This document shows positions 42,273 to 53,180 of a DNA stretch of 64,000 nt, one piece after another. Position 1 is the stretch's first letter. Every line of letters begins with the position of its first letter. Origin of the DNA: Hofstenia miamia. Its lineage: Eukaryota; Xenacoelomorpha; Acoela; Hofsteniidae. A program made the translations under genes and the position numbers. Where the stretch lies: positions 538,423 to 602,422 of the forward strand of contig CABFPE010000146.1 in NCBI GenBank assembly GCA_900660155.1, in the 5' to 3' direction. The notes under the pieces are model-generated. The model was not told the origin of the DNA, searched no databases, and saw only the letters and a program-made list of their open reading frames with translations.

Positions 42273-45160
42273 ATGAATTCCTCCATCAACGTCATTCCAT
42301 TCATCATAGATGCTTCTCGTCATCCAAAAGTTAATACTATTATTGGCTATGACTCAAGAATGATGGAAGGGCTTAGTTGCCTGTACTGGCGCAGTACTGT
42401 TCACACCTTCTTTGATAATGACTTTAATATTTACAACTTATGCCAGTTTTTAAATAGCAGTGAAATAATTGACGGCTTTGAGTGTGTCAATATCAATTTT
42501 CAGAATCTTTTATTTATTTACTTTTTGAGGATAAATGAGATACAGATGGATGACATCATGGAACAAATCCAGATAGCATACTGCATAGCAAAAGTTGAGG
42601 GTATACGCCTCATCATGATAGTTAGAGGCAAGCACAAGGATCCAGTACCAGAACCTATCAAAAGCTTACACTTTTGTATGGAAAACTTTCTGATATTATC
42701 TAAAGACGACTATCTTCCTATCTCATCACATGCAATGAGCCATCTACCCATTACCGGGTCAATATATACCATCACACTGTCTAGCTGCTGATCAGAAACT
42801 GATTATTGACGTTATTCTTCAGTCACAAACCTTAGAGGTGACAGACCCCAAAACTCCATCGCTACTCACAGTAACTGACATGCACGTGAGTTTCACGTTT
42901 GCACAAAGTGAACAAATGCTTCATGAGATCCAAACCATATGGTCCAATCTTAAAGCAGATTTTAACCCCAAGTCTGATTGGCCCCGCCTTGATATAGTGA
43001 GCCCCTCACAAAGTTACCATCCCTCAGTTGAGAGAACATTAAAGTTTTGTATAATATGCAGGACAAAAAGAACTTCAAAGAATGTCTGTTCACTGAGAAA
43101 AACCTACCAGACATTTATGCCCAAGGAGCCATCTGGATTCTCACTATTTATTTAATGAAAGAACCACAGCTGCAAATACCAATGACACATGAAAAAAGGT
43201 CGTCCCTTACAATGATAACCATACACAAACTAGCTGTTTGTCCCTTATTATGGAAAGTAAAGAATTGGTTGCTTTACAAATGCAGTCCCCCCTACTCTCC
43301 TGGCAAAACAAAAAGGCCTATGGATAAATTCGAAAAATATTATGCCCAACTGGTGGGGGCAAATAGGGTGACAGGCAAGATGTCAATCATGTTAACCAGC
43401 AATCAACTTGGTATTTGTCCATTGGACATAAATATTTTTTCCAACACAATCAAGAAATATATGTGGGGCACAACAGCAGAAACTAAATTTGCGATCTATT
43501 CAGATAATGCTCCAATAAGCACTAGACATTTCATAGAAAGATTACCAGGTTCAATGCACCAATTCCTGGATCAGATTAACAAGCATGACATCCCTGAAAA
43601 AACTGAAGCTCTATTCTGCTTGCATCAAATGAAATATCCAGAATGTGGTTGTGGCCAATTTATCAAATCAGCTCAGCACATCAACAAAGAGGGAAAGATT
43701 ATTCCCATTACCATTTTTGATCAGGTGATGCAGATGCCAGAGCAATTCTATAGGGAAGAGGAACTATTGGCATCCTCAGCAGTACAAATGTCACCCCACA
43801 TCTGTGATTTAATCAAAAAAGTAAATCTGGAGAAATTTGGCGGAAATGCTATATCCCCCAAACCAACACCTCAATGGTCTGTAACTGAGAAGAAATGTAT
43901 ACTAATGGTCAAGCATGACCCTGGCAAGTTTCTAGATGAGCTTGCAGTACAACAGAGAGTTTTGATTGATAGTCGCAATAAAGATGTTCTTTCTTTAATG
44001 AAATGGTGTCTTACTGAGATGTTCACCAAGGAGGAGTTGGTCATTCTGCAATCCCTGGGGTGACATGTAGCTCTGGATGTGGAATGTACCACTTCCTGTA
44101 TGCGAATCTCCAATCAACAGATTGAATGCCTGTGACAGAGAGGACTACAAGAACAATTTTGGGATATGATAAAAGATGTGCAAATAAACTATCCAGTAAC
44201 AATCAGGACCGCCACCCTGGTCTCCCCTGCAGGCTTTAGCAATATGGAAAAGAAGATAAAGACCTCCAATCTTTTGTGCATTCCGCCACCTACTATCAAG
44301 ACACCTCTGATACAACCTAAATGGAAAGTAAGAAAACTGAAAAAGAAGGTCGTGGCTCATTTATCTGCCAAAGTTAACTTTGTGAATAGCAAACAGGAAG
44401 TGATTAAAGCCAGCTGAACAGGGGAGTATAAAGTCATGAAAGAAAAACTTATCACAGGAGGAAATCCTGAATGTGTCTTCATTGATGGCAAGCTCACTAT
44501 CACAGATATTTTCACGAATGGACTACTGGTGCATATGCAGCTGCAAGCAATACATGAAAAAATTGCAACATTACAGCCTCATGTACTGATCCTTTTTCAG
44601 GTGGCTGGTGACTTGATGTGGGTCAACAATGTTGAAAATATCACCCGGTATTATGATGTCATGAAAAGGATAGAGATTATCACAATGATAAGAGCTAATG
44701 TGTCTGACCCAGAGCAAATGACACTCAGTCAAGTTCAGGAATATTGTTCACTGTTCATCAACCATGTGACTACAATGGGGTCCTTGAGGCAAGTGTTTAT
44801 ACATTTCTACCCAGATACAGAAATTAGTGCAGAAGATGCACGCACATCTGACACTGATGCAATGATGACATTGATGATTGCCCTCAAGGGTCTTTGGCTG
44901 TATGAGAGATTTTATGATACTTTCATGAGACAGTTAAATAATGTAAGAAGGAATTGTCCCATCAGGACAGGATGCCAAAGATTAAATTTCTACAATTAAA
45001 AGATGAAGTAGTCACCCAATGAGAAGTACTCATGCAGATTACAAGAGAGCCACAATACACTGAAGTCCAAACATGGGATGGTGAATTAGCTACAAAGATG
45101 ATAATGGCCACTCAAAATATCATGTCTGGGCCCACCCTCCAAATGTTATCTGAAAATTTA
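42273..45160 (+). pseudogene. Third ORF of gypsy-like family, best copy
   Basis: Open segments 42273-42791, 42838-43155, 43047-44063, 44166-44417, 44436-44999 and 45032-45160 read in order with a few stops or frameshifts, giving an ancestral ORF of about 950 codons. It fills the envelope position, but I see no signal peptide, furin-type site, fusion peptide or transmembrane segment. Conserved blocks include DASRHPKVNTIIGY, TVTDMHVSFTFAQ, a KVKNWLLYKCSPPYS segment, PECGCGQFIKSAQ, PEQFYREEELL, VNNVENITRYYDV and a C-terminal HTSDTDAMM-LMIALKG-WLYERFYD type block. The frame runs almost into the polypurine tract. I recognise no family, and function is unknown. Confidence 0.75.
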
Positions 45161-45163
45161 TTT

Positions 45164-45178
45164 GAGCAAGGGGGGGCG
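45164..45178 (+). promoter_or_regulatory. Polypurine tract of copy 2
   Basis: GAGCAAGGGGGGGCG immediately precedes the 3' LTR and should prime plus-strand synthesis. The third copy has GAGCAAGGGGGTG at the same place. Confidence 0.75.
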
Positions 45179-45389
45179 TGTAGAGTCACTTGGGGACTTT
45201 TTTCGATTTTATTCTTTATCAGTTATTTTGTATTTTCACGTCCCTATGACGTCAGCACTTATTTCGATCTTAGGTTGCTAGTGTTAATTTGACGTCCCCT
45301 CAGTGGTGCTTATTATTATTNCTATCTAAACCTTCTGCAGAGTCAATTAAGTTTCTAGTTAAGTTCCCCTACCAGCCCATGATTCTACA
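45179..45389 (+). repeat. 3' LTR of copy 2, collapsed at N 45321
   Basis: The start TGTAGAGTCACTTGGGG and the end TGATTCTACA are present, but the middle is missing and replaced by an N. The missing middle appears to lie in the following block (45653-46252). A consensus CRE palindrome TGACGTCA is at 45247-45254, within the 33-base block that the 5' LTR lacks. Confidence 0.75.
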
Positions 45390-46796
45390 ATATGGTAGCA
45401 AAATAATGGTAACTAGTACTAGTTTTATGGGGCAAACTAAAACTGTTTACAAAATTAAAGCATGTTAGCATGCATGCACAAAATGAGATTCAGTCAAACA
45501 TGATCATCTATATGCACTCATATTGGTAGTAATGTGAGAGATTGTTGCTGATCTGAAATGCCCACAGAATGCAGCACTTGACATATTTATTTGGTATTTT
45601 AGTGTGATGGGTCTCAGATGAAGGCTGCTGTGTCATCTAATAGTTTCAGTANTTGTATAAAACCTGAGAGACCTGTAGAGAACGCTTAATAGATTTTATC
45701 TACACTCAACTGCCATTTCTACTGTTGTATTTTTTCTTTATATTATATCTTTATGAAAACCATTGCTAAGATCAGTGACAATTTGGGAGTGCTTTCACTA
45801 GCACAGGGCGACAAGTAGCTTCTGGAGGTCTTTTGATTATCCAGTCCGAATTGTGGACTCAGTAAGTTATGTATATGGTTAGATGTATGGAAATAATAAA
45901 CCTTTCATTCATAGTTCAACACATACATGCACTTATACAACCTAACACTGTGATGATACCATACTGTTGGCTAGCACGAATATCTGGCAATTACAAATTA
46001 TTTAATAGTGAGCTGAGAGATAACAATGAAAATGAGATCCTGTATTTTTCAATGTGAGATAGAAATTAAAAAGTGAGACAGATAGGGTAGCACCAGTCAA
46101 TAGGTTAAGCACTTTACTTCTGGATACTTTGCTTTGGCTGGAAGCCATATGAATTGGTCATCTTGGATTTTTCCTAAGGTAGTTGGTTACTTGGATGAAT
46201 TACCAATGTTACATCTATAAGTTATAAGTTCTATGTTATTCTATTTCTCAGAATCATTGTAGAATTGGTGGCTGGGAGGGAAACTCAGCTAGAAACTTAA
46301 TTGACTCCACAAAAGGTTTTAATAGCATTTACTGAACAGCCNCAAATTGGTCATCTTGGATTTTTCCTAAAGTAGATGGTTACTTGGATGAATTACCAAT
46401 GTTACATCTATAAGTTATAAGTTCTATGTTATTCTATTTCTCGGAATCATGGCTGTACTGTAAACGCTATCTAAACCTTCTGCAGAGTCAATTAAGTTTC
46501 TAGTTAAGTTCCCCTACCAGCCCATGATTCTACAATATGGTAGCAAAATAATGGTAACTAGTACTAGTTTTATGGGGCAAACTAAAACTGTTTACAAAAT
46601 TAAAGCATGTTAGCATGCATGCACAAAATGAGATTCAGTCAAACATGATCATCTATATGCACTCATATTGGTAGTAATGTGAGAGATTGTTGCTGATCTG
46701 AAATGCCCACAGAATGCAGCACTTGACATATTTATTTGGTATTTTAGTGTGATGGGTCTCAGATGAAGGCTGCTGTGTCATCTAATAGTTTCAGTA
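45322..46796. repeat. N-joined duplicated blocks of LTR and flank
   Basis: 45322-45651 (LTR end plus flank) is repeated at about 46467-46796. 45653-46252 and 46343-46530 are LTR middle/end pieces, and 46253-46341 is an inverted LTR end. Lone Ns at 45321, 45652 and 46342 separate them. This is most simply a scrambled assembly of one 3' LTR and its flank. Confidence 0.75.
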
Positions 46797-46799
46797 TTT

Positions 46800-47330
46800 G
46801 GGTGTCTTGCAAGTGATGTTTTGCAGGTATGCATTTGTTTCCTGTTGTGTCATTAAGTTTTTTTGAATATTTGATGTATTTTAGGGTTGTAGATTTCTGT
46901 TGGGATTGCAATACATTGGCAAAGCCTGTTCATTCTTTTCTTCTTTGGAAGATAACATAGTGCATTCTGTAGAGTTTTTGTCTTTTGGAGTAATCATGAG
47001 AGTAATCTGTGCATTGATATCAGAGGTGTGTGTCAATTTGGTGGTGAGTTTGGTCTCTGCTAAGAAGAATTTGAACTGAGTGATTGATGGTATGTAGTAT
47101 TTTTATATAAGATGTTGATGATTTCATTATTAGGTTTTCTATAATTTTGTTGGGATCATTGATTTCATCTTTGATCATGGTGATGATTTTAATCTTTTTA
47201 GGGTCATTATAGTAGCCAAGGTTTTCCTTAACAAGATTAGCCCATATGATGTCATTTACTCCTGAATCTTACAAAATAGAGGAATTAGTAATTTAGTGTC
47301 AAAGATTTGTTGTGGTGTTGGTTGTAGAGT
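46800..47330 (-). pseudogene. Divergent third-ORF relic (C-terminal part)
   Basis: On the minus strand YNDPKKIKIITMIKDEINDP matches YYDVMKRIEIITMIRANVSDP of the copy 2 ORF, and further on AETKLTTKLTHTSDINAQ with TLMITPKDKN matches AEDARTSDTDAMMTLMIALKG. It is more divergent than the other copies and has no recognisable LTR attached, so it represents an older or separate lineage. Confidence 0.6.
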
Positions 47331-47955
47331 TGCATCATTGGATTCTTCTGGGTTTTGGAGTTGGGGGCAGCAATGACAGTAATGAGTCATTGTAATTTTC
47401 AGATGGGATCAACATTATTTGTTTCTCCATTTGCTTTAAGTGTTGAATTAGTTCTAGCACTATTTCAATTACTTCTTGCTTTTTAGAGTGCTTAGTTTAG
47501 TAGTAGAGTAATTCATCAACATTTTCATGCAATAAATGCCAAAATGAAGGAGAGGAGTAGACCTTAGAGACAGGCAAAGGTGAGTGTCTTAGTTAATCTG
47601 TAGTTAGGTGTAACCATCAAGAAAATTAAGAATTACAATAGCTTATGGCAAAAACTTTCCAGTTTTAATGAAGAGTTTTAAGTGAATAGTAGCAAATAAC
47701 TTACAGTTTGTGTTCAGAGAGGTATAATGAAATTTCCTTTGTTGAAAGAGAAACAGAAAAGGCTAAGATTTGCTTTCTTTCCATGGTTTTTGCTCACCTT
47801 CTAGCATAGACCACACTAAACAATTTAGTGAGCTAGAGTCTACTACTTACAGGTGGGCAAAAAACTCAAATTAGAGAAGGGTGAGAATTTACATTGAATT
47901 AAAGCACTGCATGCATTATGCAAAACATTCCAATGAGAAGTACATGTAATGACTG
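47331..47955. other. CpG-poor spacer, probably element DNA
   Basis: No ORF of note. The T-rich plus strand suggests it continues the inverted retroelement relic, but I cannot anchor it to a motif. Confidence 0.3.
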
Positions 47956-48748
47956 CCCAGAAAACAATTTAAGGGCTAAACAAAGTTGTTTTCAGTTGTT
48001 ATGTGGTTGTTTTATGCGTCAAAAACAACGTTGTTTTAACATCAAAATGGTACCATTTCATTGGTCAAAACAACGTTTTTCAACAACATCACATTAGGTT
48101 GCTTTTTTATTGTTTTTTATGAATGAAACATTTTTTATGAATGAAACAGCAACATTTCAAGGTTGCAACATTGTTTTATGTTGTCACATGATTGTTTTAG
48201 CATTACTTTTATATGCAAAATAAAACTTTATATTGCTAAGCTGTTCAAACATTGCATTTAAACAAACACAAGCCCAACAAAGGGCTGACCACTATCTTTG
48301 AAATACTATCAAGCATATTCAATACAAACATTTGTTAAAGATTTAAATGAATGTCTTGCATATAAATGATAACAATGAGCATAAAAATCTGCCAAATTTA
48401 ACAAAAATTTAAAAATCTAAAATTAATAACAATTTTGAAATAGTACTTTCTTAAGTTGTGAAAAATCTCTTCAGCTCAATTGTAACTTATGTTATTTAAC
48501 AGTCAATATCAATGTGTCCAAATAATCATGAATAAATTATTTTGAAAATTCACTTATCTTGTATATTATAATTTTTCACAGATTAAAAATTTTAAAAAAG
48601 GTTTTGCAAATCCTTTTTTATAAAAGGATCTAGTAATAAAAATAACAAAATGAGTTTTATTTGCAAGCATCTGCTCACTGATTATTTTTTACTAAAGTTG
48701 TTATTATGATGTTAGTGGTTGCTGCAACAACCAAAATTGTTATCTGGG
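47956..48748. mobile_element. CCCAGATAACAA MITE, copy C
   Basis: A 793-bp copy starts CCCAGAAAACAATTT and ends ATTGTTATCTGGG. It shares with copy B the blocks AACAACATCACATTAGGTTGC, GCCCAACAAAGGGC and TAAATGATAACAA, and ends in the same GTTGCTGCAACAACC segment. Non-coding. Confidence 0.75.
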
Positions 48749-50244
48749 TGGGAGTAATTACCTACACTTTGTAATTGCATGTAATTGTCTCACTATCACT
48801 AAATTAGAGTATGCATGGCGGAAACTGTCAATACTGGTCTTTACCATCATCATAAAATCAATTTAACTAATAAGCCATTGGGGAGCAACTAAAATATTTT
48901 AGTAACAAAGACTACATTCTCCTACTGAACTTTGTGCAGGACCTACACATGAAATGCAGGAGATGCTACCCTTTCCCCTTCAGAATGGATTTAGTTACAA
49001 ATTTCCATTTGATGTAACATTTGTAAAAACATTGCACATAAGAGGGCCCATATACATAATGCATTAGTGAAAATAATAGTAAATGGCAGCTAGTACTGGT
49101 TTTATGAAGCAAACTAAAATTGATGCAAAAATAAGTAGGTCTTAATGCATGCACAAAATGAAATTCAGCCAATTATAATGTGACAGTCTATATGCTCTTA
49201 CAGTGGCAGAAATGGAAGAGATTTGCTGCTGATTCAAAAGTTTATAAGAAGAAAGTGAAATGGTAATTTAATGCTTATCTCCTGTATTTATTATTTTAAC
49301 TCAATTTCTCTTAAATATAGTCGCAATTAAGCTTATTTTAAACATTTATGACTGAAAAATAATGCATTAATGAATTTAAGCATTGATATTTGAAAGGAAT
49401 ACTGAAATTCTCAAAATGAATACCAAATATCTCATGACAAATACCAAGCTTTAACCAAGTATTTTGGTAAAATAATTTTTATGTAATGGCATTTAGATAC
49501 AGATTTTTGACAGTGTGCTTTATAAAGTCATGCAAAATATTGTTGCCCAAAAATTCTACTCTAATAGATTAAAATAGTGAAAATACATTTCTATGTTCAA
49601 TGAGTTGAAAATAGTTGCTTAAGAGCTTTTGATGTCTTACCAAGTTTCTGGTCCCCTATACACCTTTTTTTAATCAGTATCAGTTTTGAAATATTTGGTA
49701 TTTGTTTAGAGAAATGTGGTATCAATTTAAAGTACAAACCGAGCTTAAATACCAAACGTCAATTTTAGACCTCTGTGATATTTAACGAAATGATTATAAT
49801 GCCGGCTTACTAGACGTTCATACGAATATTTCTAAGAAACTATGGTATTTTGACTGCAGCTTGATATTCGCGACCAGTTCGATATTCAAGCACAAGCAAC
49901 ATGTATTAAGCGTTTAAAATTATACTTTTAATGAGCAAGAATCCATGTTGCTATTTACCTTAAAGTTGGTAAGGAACTAACACTTAGATTATAAATTGTA
50001 AAGGTTTGCCTAGCAACTATCTTACCATATTATTAATATTTCATTATGTTTCTGAATTCACTCATAAATAATCAATAAATAAGGGTTTATTTCCCTCGTT
50101 TATTTAAATTTTCACAATGAAAAGAATAAAAAATCAACTATAAATTTAACATGAATTAAGCTATCAAATCATAAAAAGTCATATCAGACACTTTTGCGGA
50201 ATGGCTATGTAATTATCTCCAAGGCAAAGAGATTTTGTTTTGTA
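48749..50244. other. Right edge of the transposon island
   Basis: No gene seen. CpG dinucleotides reappear from about 49740, marking the return to host-like DNA. Confidence 0.4.
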
Positions 50245-50470
50245 CAGGGTTTTTGAGTAGTCGCAATGCTACGAAATCATCAAAACTCGAACTCGATCAA
50301 AATGTGCTCAAAGCTAAAATAAAATTAGAATTATTTTAAATTTCAGTTTCTTTATCCGACGCGATTAATTATTTTTCAGCTTACAAAACTCAGAATAATC
50401 GTAAAATACATTGTATTATACTTTAAAAAACTCTGAATTAGGAAAAACTCGATCGAATAATATATATTCG
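50245..50470. mobile_element. hAT-type MITE, copy 2 (truncated)
   Basis: Begins CAGGGTTTTTGAGTAGTCGC and shares with copy 1 the AACTCGAACTCGATC, TTTTTCAGCTTACAAAACTC and AGGAAAAACTCGATCG-type blocks. The right terminus is lost, and no target duplication is seen. Confidence 0.65.
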
Positions 50471-50611
50471 AATCTCATTATTCATGAATCGCAGAGCATA
50501 TATATTTGCAACATAGTACATTTCCATCGTGATTTTGGATGTATGTTTATTGTTCATTTCAATTCCCAGGCAATACCATTACCTATTTATGCTTTCTTTT
50601 AATATTCCCTT

Positions 50612-50612
<1 letters not shown>

Positions 50613-50650
<38 letters not shown>

Positions 50651-50655
50651 TATAT
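50613..50655. repeat. (TA)n microsatellite
   Basis: About 17 TA dinucleotides followed by imperfect continuation. Confidence 0.9.
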
Positions 50656-50913
50656 TGTACGAATTCTGTGTATTGATCTCATATCATTTATAATTTGTTC
50701 GAGAATATGTTCGAATTTCAATTTACTGTTTATCATTAGCTCTAATTGAAGGAATCTTTAACAAATTTCTTTGGAAAACCTTGTAAATTTTTATTATAGC
50801 AATGATGTATTTTTCCATTTCTTATATCTATATTTGAAGGTCTCAAACATTATTGACTGGAAGCTGTAGTAAGCTTTTGTTTAATATTAAGTTTCATATA
50901 AAAATTTGCGCAT

Positions 50914-51180
50914 TTATTTTAATAAAACATTTGATTTTAATTTAATATTGTAATTTATATAAAATCCTGCATAATATAATGAGCTTAATGGTATCTTAGA
51001 ACAATATTGGAAATCCGGTATCCATTTAGGCAGCACTGGTGATTGTAATTTTAAATTTCCAATGTTTTTTAATTCGAAATATTTTTTACAAGTTTTAAAG
51101 TTAAGAATGGAAACGTACTTATTAAATTCATTGGGATATACAGATGTCACATTTTGGTAGATATCATTTCCAGTAGTCAT
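50914..51180 (-). CDS. Unassigned 88-codon ORF or exon
   Basis: ATG at 51180 opens MTTGNDIYQNVTSVYPNEF, and the ORF later contains PLSSLYYAGFYINY. The PLSSL-YAGFY stretch vaguely recalls BIR domains, but the zinc ligands are absent, so I do not assign it. It may be a first exon of a minus-strand gene or chance. Confidence 0.25.
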   Translation of the reverse strand: MTTGNDIYQNVTSVYPNEFNKYVSILNFKTCKKYFELKNIGNLKLQSPVLPKWIPDFQYCSKIPLSSLYYAGFYINYNIKLKSNVLLK

Positions 51181-51435
51181 AGTGAAATCTAATCATGTTG
51201 TTAATGTGTATTCAGGGAATAATCCCATAAAATAATATGCATTTTGCTTAGCAAAAAAGTTCACATTATTAAAAGTTTCGTTTGAATGTGTTTTATAGTG
51301 ATAATATATCATTACCAAACTAATCTTCAAAAAAACTTTGGAAGAAATGTTAAATTAGGGTTTATCAGCATTCAGACTACTAGAAATATCTTTCTGAAAA
51401 GATTAGCAAAAATGTAGAAGGCAGAAGTAGTAGAT

Positions 51436-51470
51436 GGGTTAGGGTTAGGGTTGTTTACAATTAGGGTTAG
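51436..51470 (+). repeat. Short interstitial TTAGGG repeat
   Basis: GGGTTAGGGTTAGGG is followed ten bases later by TTAGGGTTAG, the canonical metazoan telomere unit in a short interstitial block. Confidence 0.7.
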
Positions 51471-51812
51471 ATTATGTTTACAATTTATGATAGAACCATT
51501 TTCCCCCAAGTTCATGTTTAGAGAAATAGGTTCAAATACATCAAATATTTAGAGAAAGGCATATTAATATATACGTTTATATAAATATGAGTGATTATAC
51601 TGAAACAGTAAAAAAAACTTTACTAATTGTTTAATATCTAATGAGTATGTTAGAAAATATTTTGCCAATTTATATCTCGAAATTTTGACTTTTTAGCAAA
51701 ACTTGGAAAAACGCTGCATATTCTGTATTAAATATTAAAAGCAAACTGTGCGTGTGCCCAATTAAATAAATATTGTAATGAAAATTTCATTTCTTGGAAC
51801 CTATTATTTTAG

Positions 51813-51919
51813 GTGACAATTTAACAGCCCAAAATGTCGGGATTTCAAATAATGCCATTAATGCCTTTTCCGGTATAACTAATTGTTTTCATATTGAACA
51901 ATTGAAGGAAATCAGCTTA
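51813..51919 (+). CDS. Candidate exon upstream of the Rel gene
   Basis: A TATTATTTTAG acceptor precedes 35 open codons (DNLTAQNVGISNNAINAF...) and a GTAACT donor. It has the size and signals of an exon, but the end phase (0) does not match the next recognised Rel exon, so another exon would be needed between. No motif recognised. Confidence 0.22.
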
Positions 51920-52959
51920 GTAACTGTAATGTCAACAATGAAAGGATTTGAAAGGCTTTGGCAAAAACTTAGCAAAACCTGAGCCTAGTCACATATATAT
52001 AAAATACACTTAAATAATTTGGAATTTATTTCACTGAAAGTTTGCATGAGTAAAGTTTAGTAACGTATACCAACTCATGAAGTCGCCATTTTTGCACGTC
52101 ATAAGCAAGTTTTGGTGGTTTAGGTGCAATTTTCACCCTCTTCTAGCAATACTTTGAGATGATACTCTTCAAATTTGGAAACAACATGCCCATATTGCAT
52201 TCACAGGGAAAAATTTATGGACTAGTTTTCGAGATAGCAATTTTTTTCCTAATATCTGAATAGTGGTATTTGGTTTGAAGTGTGCTCCTGCGATGTACGG
52301 TTTGCAGCACGAGCATTTAAATGTCAAGGGATGGATAATCTAGTTGATATTCCACTTCTGCTGCTCTATTTTTCAATTATATATTTAGTTGCATCTATTT
52401 AATATATACGATGAAATCTAGGTGGATAGATGAGTAAGATAGTTAAAGGCTTTAATGTAAAGAATGAAATCACAATTAATCATGGAAAAAGGAGAAATAC
52501 ACTAATATCATGATAACTCTTTGTTAAAATGTTAGCAAGCATTTCGTCAAGAGTTTTTTTAAAAGCGCTGCAGGCTTCATGGTGCCACAGATAATTCGGC
52601 GGTTTGACCGCAAGAGAAGTACACTTCGTTTTTGCGGATCGAAAGAAATGGTAAGATTTTAAGTTTTATTAGTGTCAAGAAATTTTAACCTTCGATATTG
52701 GAATGCTTCAAATTTCTTGAATTTGAGTTTGAAAAGGAGGGGTTGATAAGGGTTTTAAAATGCGTTTCTAGGTGCATGGTGTCAGAAATGGAATAGAACG
52801 TCTGATGTTGATAGGTTCACTGTAGAAAGTGTTATGTTTTTGGTGTATATGCAATGCCCAGTTTCGTTTGATTGATGAATTACGGCTGTTTTGGTGATCA
52901 CCGAAACGTGTGTTAGAAGAATTTACACTATATACTCTTCGTACTCAAAGAAAAGAATG

Positions 52960-53180
52960 TGGTCAAGATACATTTTCATGTTGTTGATAAAGTTGCAAGA
53001 GCATTTCCTGTTGTCCAAAAATAAATATTCAAGCAAGTTTCAAGTATGTTATTAATGAAAACAAAAGGGGGATTAAGAATTGATCCCTGAGGATCTCCCA
53101 TTGCAATTGATACAGACGAATTGCCTGTTTTTACCTGACAAATAGGAATGAAATAAACTCGAGGAATTTGAAACACATAA
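52960..53180 (-). pseudogene. Small LINE reverse transcriptase relic
   Basis: The minus strand reads VSIAMGDPQGSILNPPFVF and INNILETCLNIYFWTTGNAL, corresponding to the VPQGSILGPLLF and YINDL...FADDT blocks of non-LTR RT. The active-site FADD is altered to WTTGNA. Only this palm fragment is identifiable. Confidence 0.6.

Larger units (their letters stand above)
35122..45389 (+). mobile_element. Gypsy-like LTR retrotransposon copy 2 with large third ORF
   Basis: Order: 5' LTR 35122-35827, primer-binding site, gag 36255-38021, protease, RT, RNase H, integrase to 41686, ORF-poor gap, third ORF 42273-45160, polypurine tract, 3' LTR from 45179. The ends TGTAGA...TCTACA are flanked by ATAT at 35118-35121 and 45390-45393, a 4-bp target duplication typical of Ty3/gypsy integration. 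The gene order PR-RT-RH-IN also fits Ty3/gypsy. It has fewer breaks than copy 1 but carries numerous stops and altered catalytic residues, so it is inactive. The 3' LTR is disturbed by N joins. Confidence 0.88.

Noticed and set aside
42273-45160. Interpretation of the third ORF as a retroviral envelope
   Set aside because: The position fits, but no signal peptide, furin-type site, fusion peptide or membrane anchor is visible in any copy.
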